A stretch of 64,000 bases of DNA. It comes from Effrenium voratum (Eukaryota; Sar; Dinophyceae; Suessiales; Symbiodiniaceae). The notes beneath the pieces are model-generated. The model was given only the letters and a program-made list of their open reading frames with translations, ran no database searches and was not told the DNA's origin. Location: NCBI GenBank assembly GCA_963377175.1, contig CAUJNA010000487.1, positions 1 to 64,000 on the forward strand, given 5' to 3'. Below are positions 59,941-64,000 of this stretch, one piece after another. Numbering within the stretch: the first letter of the stretch is position 1; each line of letters starts with the position of its first letter. The position numbers and the translations under genes were made by a program.

Positions 59941-60050
59941 ACACCCCACCCACCCACCCACCCACCCACCCACCCACCCACCCACCCACCCACCCACCCA
60001 CCCACCCACCCACCCACCCACCCCACCCACCCCACCCCCCAAAACCCCCG
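59941..60050. repeat. AC/CCCA microsatellite
   Basis: (AC)n followed by about 20 copies of CCCA, bordering exon 3 on its downstream side. Length-variable simple repeat. Confidence 0.9.
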
Positions 60051-60089
60051 TCACCCCCCAGACCCCAAACCGTGGACTTTTGGCCCCGC

Positions 60090-60157
60090 CTCCCGCTGCT
60101 GGTCCTCGAAGCCTTGGGCCATCTCCTGGAGCTTCGCGGACACCCGGCCCCGCAGCC
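60090..60157 (-). CDS. Coiled-coil gene, exon 3 (B-like)
   Basis: 68 nt: acceptor GCGCAG|GG, then L-R-G-R-V-S-A-K-L-Q-E-M-A-Q-G-F-E-D-Q-Q, ending GAG|GCGGGG (GC donor). Enters with two bases of a glycine-type codon and leaves in phase 0, as module B exons do. The intron just downstream holds the CCCA repeat. Confidence 0.5.
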
Positions 60158-62266
60158 CTGCGCTCAAGCGGCAAGCGCTGGGCGCGCTGGGCGCAAGCGA
60201 AGGCCAGCCCCGCAGGCCCCCAAGCCCCCGAGCCCCGAAGGCCCCCAACCCCCCCCCCCGCTCCCCCGGAGGCTCCCAAAGGCCTTTTTCAGGGGTTGGA
60301 TGGGAAAGATCCAGGGGCATGTCAGACACCTCAGGTGGGGATTGGGGATGGGAAAGGGAAAGCTCCACAAAACCTCAGAAGCCTCAGATCACGGGTGGGG
60401 GCTGGTGGTGATGGAAACGGGAAAACCGCAAGAGACAAAAAAGAAAAACATGGGTGGCAACCAATGACTTGCCGGGAGAAAAATTGTGCTTTGGGGGTTG
60501 GGGTGGATGGGGTGCCAGCTTGTTTGGGACCCGTGTGGCATACGGGACCAAATGTGTTTCCAATAGGGTAGTCGTAACAAAGCAGTTGGGACCTCCTTTT
60601 TGGTGAAGGGAAACAAGCAAACTGGCCAAAATCAGGGGGTTCAGAATTTTCAGCTGCTATTGTCTTCTTCTTGGTCCTTTTTCACTCTTGCAAAGGATGT
60701 CAGAAGTTCTCGGGGCAACATGCTGATCACGGGACTGCCTGGAGCTGTCTTTGTTTACAGGCGGAGTCTTTAACTTCACAGCTCTCTCTCTCTCTCTCTA
60801 CAATGCAGCTCGATGCTACCCTACTACCCTCACATGGGGTCTTCCAAAGGGAAACCAAAGGACACTCGTCACTCACCTGCCCTTGAAAGCTTGGTTCCAG
60901 AGTCTCGCAACAACCCAACATGAGACAGTGCACCCCTGTCACAAAAACACGACAACCCCAAACTGACCCAAGAATGAGCCTCAAAAACCAAAAAAGCAAC
61001 TGATAATTCTGGCTTCACAAGGAATCCAAAAGGTTTTGAGAGAACTCTGAGAACCGCCCCCCCCCAACAAAAAAAGAAAACGGAAGGCAACTGACAATTG
61101 TGGTTCTCAAAGGAAACAAAAAGGAAAACCGCCCTGTTTGAGAGGTCCAACCCCCCCAAAAACAAAAAACGACCCAACCGATCATTGCTGGACGGGTGGC
61201 CACCTCCCAGCCCTTCGCCGGCCTTCCATCGACTGCTGGCTGGTCTCCAAGGCATTCTTGAGGTCGCCCACACGGGACATGGTCTCCTCGCGAGATTCGA
61301 ACACGTCCTTTGGGACATGGCCGTGGTGCTCAGAAAGTTGGGCCTCCAAAAAAAATAGGGCCCCACATGGAAGGGCACAGACCTGCGGTTTGCTGCTGGT
61401 TTCATTTTGATACCGTCGAAAGGGTATGGCTGTGGTGGTCAAAAATTGGGCCAAATGGCGTGTCCTGGAAAATGGAACCAAGGACACAAACCTGCGGAAT
61501 CAGCGGGTGGTTTCATTTTGACCCATACCCGCACGGCGAAGTTCGTTGAAATGTGGCTCCCATGTCCTCACCAAGCTGCGAACTCGAAATCATACTGTCG
61601 GTGACGCGCTGCTTGGTGGATAGTCTGTGGTACCAAAGTGAAATTCTCCCCCCCGTCCTCCCCGCGGTGAATACGCTTTTTGTCCGGGGTTCCCCAAAAC
61701 CTGCTTGGATGTCCAACCCGATAAGAGTGCTGAACGCAGGCATCCCAGTACTGACCACTTGCGGGATTGAGCATCCCGAGATTGTAAACCTCACCTTTCG
61801 ACAAAGAGACTGCAACCTGGATGAGCAAAAGGTGATGCTCCAACTAGGCCCATGAGGGAACTGCACCGCGTGCAGCACCAAAGAACCAAAAGTGCCTCGG
61901 GCAGTTCTGGCTCTCCGGCACCTATGCTTCAAGAGGGTGGAAGCCCCCAATTCTGACAAATGCATCCTTACTTGCCCAGTCGCGCCAAGGTTACTTGTTT
62001 TCAACAAAAAAGCTGTAAAGGGAACTGCAGCAAGCAATTGACGTTGTCAAAGGCAAGCATCTACAGGGGCCCCCCTTTTCTGCTCAGCTTGGCAAATGCA
62101 AGATTTGTGTTTGTTTCAAACGTACTTCCGGAGCGCTTCTGCCACATGGTCTCCCCAAAAAGTGGCTAAAGCCAAGAAAGTCGCGCAGTGAGAAAACGAA
62201 TCCTACTGCACATGGCAGCAGAACTAACAAACAGGTTTTAAAAGAGGTGTCACTCATCGATCGCCC
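60158..62266. other. Introns around exon 2
   Basis: A CT repeat at about 60781-60800. Degenerate segments at 61430-61530 (CCTGGAAAATGGAACC..) recur near 48860. No gene apart from exon 2. Confidence 0.4.
61204..61343 (-). CDS. Coiled-coil gene, exon 2 (long exon)
   Basis: A 140-nt open segment with a textbook acceptor (poly-T then GGAG|GCC) and donor GGGAG|GTGGCC. The coil-like part includes S-R-V-G-D-L-K-N-A-L-E-T-S-Q-Q-S-M-E. A shorter exon starting at an internal AG|GAG is possible. Longer than the other exons. Confidence 0.45.
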
Positions 62267-63235
62267 ACCACCCACCCATCCAACCAACCACCCACCCACC
62301 CAACCACCCATTCACCCACCCACCCACCCAACCAACCAACCAACCCACCAACCGACTAAAGCGACTAACCTACCAACCGGTCGGCCAACCGACCAACCGA
62401 CCAACCGACCAACCGACCAACCGACCAACCGACCAACCGACCAACCGACCAACCGACCAACCGACCAACCGACCAACCGACCAACCGACCAACCGACCAA
62501 CCGACCAACCGACCAACCGACCAACCGACGACCAACCGACCCAACCGACGACCAACCGACCAACCGACCCAACCGACGACCAACCGACCAACCGACCAAC
62601 CGACCAACCGACCAACCGACCAACCGACCAACCGACCAACCGACCAACCGACCAACCGACCAACCGACCAACCGACCAACCGACCAACCGACCAACCGAC
62701 CAACCGACCAACCGACCAACCGACCAACCGACGACCAACCGACGACCAACCGACAACCGACCAACCGACGACCAACCGACCCAACCGACCAACCGACCAA
62801 CCGACCAACCGGACCAACCGACCAACCGACCAAACCGACCAACCGACCAACCGACCAACCGACCAACCGACCAACCGGAGACCAACCGACCAACCGACCA
62901 ACCGACCAACCGACCAACCGACCAACCGACCAACCGACCAACCGACCAACCGACCAACCGACCAACCGACCAACCGACCAACCGACCAACCGACCAACCG
63001 ACCAACCGACCAACCGACCAACCGACCAACCGACCAACCGACCAACCGAACCGACCAACCGACCAACCGACCACCAACCGACCACCGACCAACCGACCAA
63101 CCGACCAACCGACCAACCGACCAACCGACCAACCGACCAACCGACCAACCGACCAACCGACCAACCGACCAACCGACCAACCGACCAACCGACCAACCGA
63201 CCAACCGACCAACCGACCAACCGACCAACCGACCA
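62267..63235. repeat. CCAACCGA octamer minisatellite, about 0.9 kb
   Basis: Starts as degenerate CCAAC/CACCC repeats (62267-62369), then about 100 copies of CCAACCGA with occasional 3-4 bp slips (for example at 62529, 62740, 62880, 63048). Frames across it read T-D-Q-P-T-N-R-P or G-R-L-V-G-W-S-V on either strand and are not genes. Confidence 0.95.
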
Positions 63236-63283
63236 GCACAAGTTGTTTTGAAGGGGCTTGGGTCCCGGCCCATCTCCCCCAAC

Positions 63284-63360
63284 CTCGCCCATCTCTCCTC
63301 CTGGTGTTGGCTCAGCTGCTGCAGGCGCCGCTGGAACTTTTCCAGCTCTTCATGAGGATC
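63284..63360 (-). CDS. Coiled-coil gene, exon 1 in window
   Basis: Open segment reading D-P-H-E-E-L-E-K-F-Q-R-R-L-Q-Q-L-S-Q-H-Q after a CTGGAG acceptor with a pyrimidine-rich lead; it ends at GCGAG|GTTGGG. It is Q/E/L-rich with heptad-like spacing. It is the most upstream exon recognised; exons farther upstream must lie beyond 64000. Start could also be 63347. Confidence 0.45.
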
Positions 63361-64000
63361 CTCCAGGGCGTGTGGGAAAAGGAGGCGGAAACCCACCACG
63401 AAGCGACGAACTGCTTGATGAAACTGTGGATGGTGGCGCGGTTTCCATTTCGCAGCTGAGAAACTCTGGGGCAAATACCAACAAACAATGGTTTCCGCAT
63501 GGCCTCAAAGTGGGGCAGGATTTGTTCCATCCACAGTAGGGGGTTTCCCCGATTGTTCGCTTGGGACGGAAAACCGGGCCCACACCCTGTACGCATGATG
63601 TTGCTGGGATGCAGTAGGGCGGAGAAGCGGCGCGGGAGCCACACCCGGTTGTCCCGTGGAGAGAAAAAACACAAGTCATTTTCTCCCAGAAGGGGCAAGG
63701 GACTCGTGAAACGCACCCTGCTGTGCCCTCCCTGCAAAAAAATACACAGATCTACGAATGCAGCAATCGGGACATCTACCAGAAATTCAACCGAGGGCCG
63801 CCAAATGCACGGGTTTTAGTGAGACAGAGAGAGAGAGGGAGAGTGAGATCTCAAGCCTCGGGAGTAAGCTGGCTAATCGGGGGAAGGCACTTCTCGCACA
63901 TCGATCGCTCGAGCATCCATGGGTTTGTTTCTAACTGGGCAACCTTGAGTACTGGCGGTTTCCCTTTGCCATCCGCCCCGCAAAAAAACACACACGCCAA
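63361..64000. other. Host sequence at the 3' edge, with an M2 copy
   Basis: An M2-type copy at about 63425-63541 (AACTGTGGATGG ... TTCCATCCACAGTA). No exon recognised between it and the window end; by model this is intron upstream of exon 1. Confidence 0.4.

Larger units (their letters stand above)
730..63360 (-). other. Giant split gene (inferred): repetitive coiled-coil protein, partial at both ends
   Basis: Seen: about 37 short GC-rich minus-strand segments rich in E, A, L, R, Q and K, spaced 0.3-3 kb apart (23 kb where the provirus sits). Each starts after AG (nearly always AG|G) and ends before GC, GA or GT. Segments from 50825 to 1086 join in one frame without a stop, about 490 codons. 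Sequence repeats as exon modules A-B-C-H, roughly 98 residues per round: A (R-Q-L-E-D-A-L-R-R-x-D-A-R type), B (G-L-V-E-A-K ... T-A-E-L-K), C (E-L-V-E-x ... K-L-E) and H (A-L-R ... E-L-S-E-A). Known: dinoflagellates use GC/GA as well as GT donors and favour AG|G acceptors. Inference: one long coiled-coil, possibly cytoskeletal, gene with neither its start nor its end in the window. Alternatives are several tandem genes or a decayed gene; intact modules and phase argue against decay. Function unknown. Confidence 0.6.

Noticed and set aside
59711..60571. 286-codon plus-strand frame
   Set aside because: Built from C-rich simple repeat (P/H/T runs) and antisense to exon 3.
62247..63474. Open frames of 289-369 codons over the octamer array
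   Set aside because: They are translations of CCAACCGA repeats (24-nt period in all frames) with no other sequence.
1..64000. tRNA or rRNA genes
   Set aside because: No cloverleaf or rRNA-like conserved stretch was noticed in reading; a tRNA scan was not possible here.

Overview
The window is nuclear DNA of a protist, most likely a dinoflagellate, carrying an almost intact integrated DNA virus. Flanking DNA (1-18035 and 39550-64000) is GC-balanced to GC-rich, repeat-laden and has no long native reading frame. It does hold about 37 very short GC-rich minus-strand segments encoding heptad-like, charged, coiled-coil sequence. These segments begin after AG, nearly always followed by G, and end mostly before GC or GA, sometimes GT. 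Such donors and an AG|G acceptor are known traits of dinoflagellate introns. From 50825 down to 1086, 23 successive segments join in one open frame. I infer one giant split gene (minus strand) spanning the whole window, with about 3% coding density. Its protein is built from a roughly 98-residue repeat encoded by a recurring exon order A (77 nt), B (92/95 nt), C (45 nt), H (80 nt, sometimes split in two).

The central block (18036-39549, 21514 bp) is AT-rich and intronless: a Polinton-like virus (PLV)/Maverick-type provirus. It has 461-bp terminal inverted repeats (one mismatch by my reading) and is flanked by GGGGG on both sides, as expected of a 5-bp target duplication inside a poly-G run. 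It encodes protein-primed DNA polymerase B, a DDE (rve) integrase, a packaging ATPase, a double-jelly-roll type major capsid protein, a frameshifted penton/minor capsid gene, a long fibre with an S74 chaperone end, a lipase, a C5 cytosine methyltransferase, three GIY-YIG nucleases, zinc-finger proteins and small unknowns. No maturation protease was found. Perfect AT-rich hairpins lie after many genes, and a 16-copy 22/23-bp array sits beside the right terminal repeat. The virus lies in the intron between coiled-coil exons 39636-39727 and 16372-16448.

Other mobile DNA: a decayed LINE-type retrotransposon (8369-13300, minus) with a 15-bp target duplication, inserted into a short MITE-like element; two or three families of short palindromic elements; and simple-sequence or minisatellite arrays, the largest being an octamer array at 62370-63235.

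Together: the provirus has its own replication (pPolB), integration, capsid, packaging and attachment genes and looks recent. The host gene tolerates it, and the LINE, as intron filler. All functional calls come from reading motifs by eye; no database search was run.
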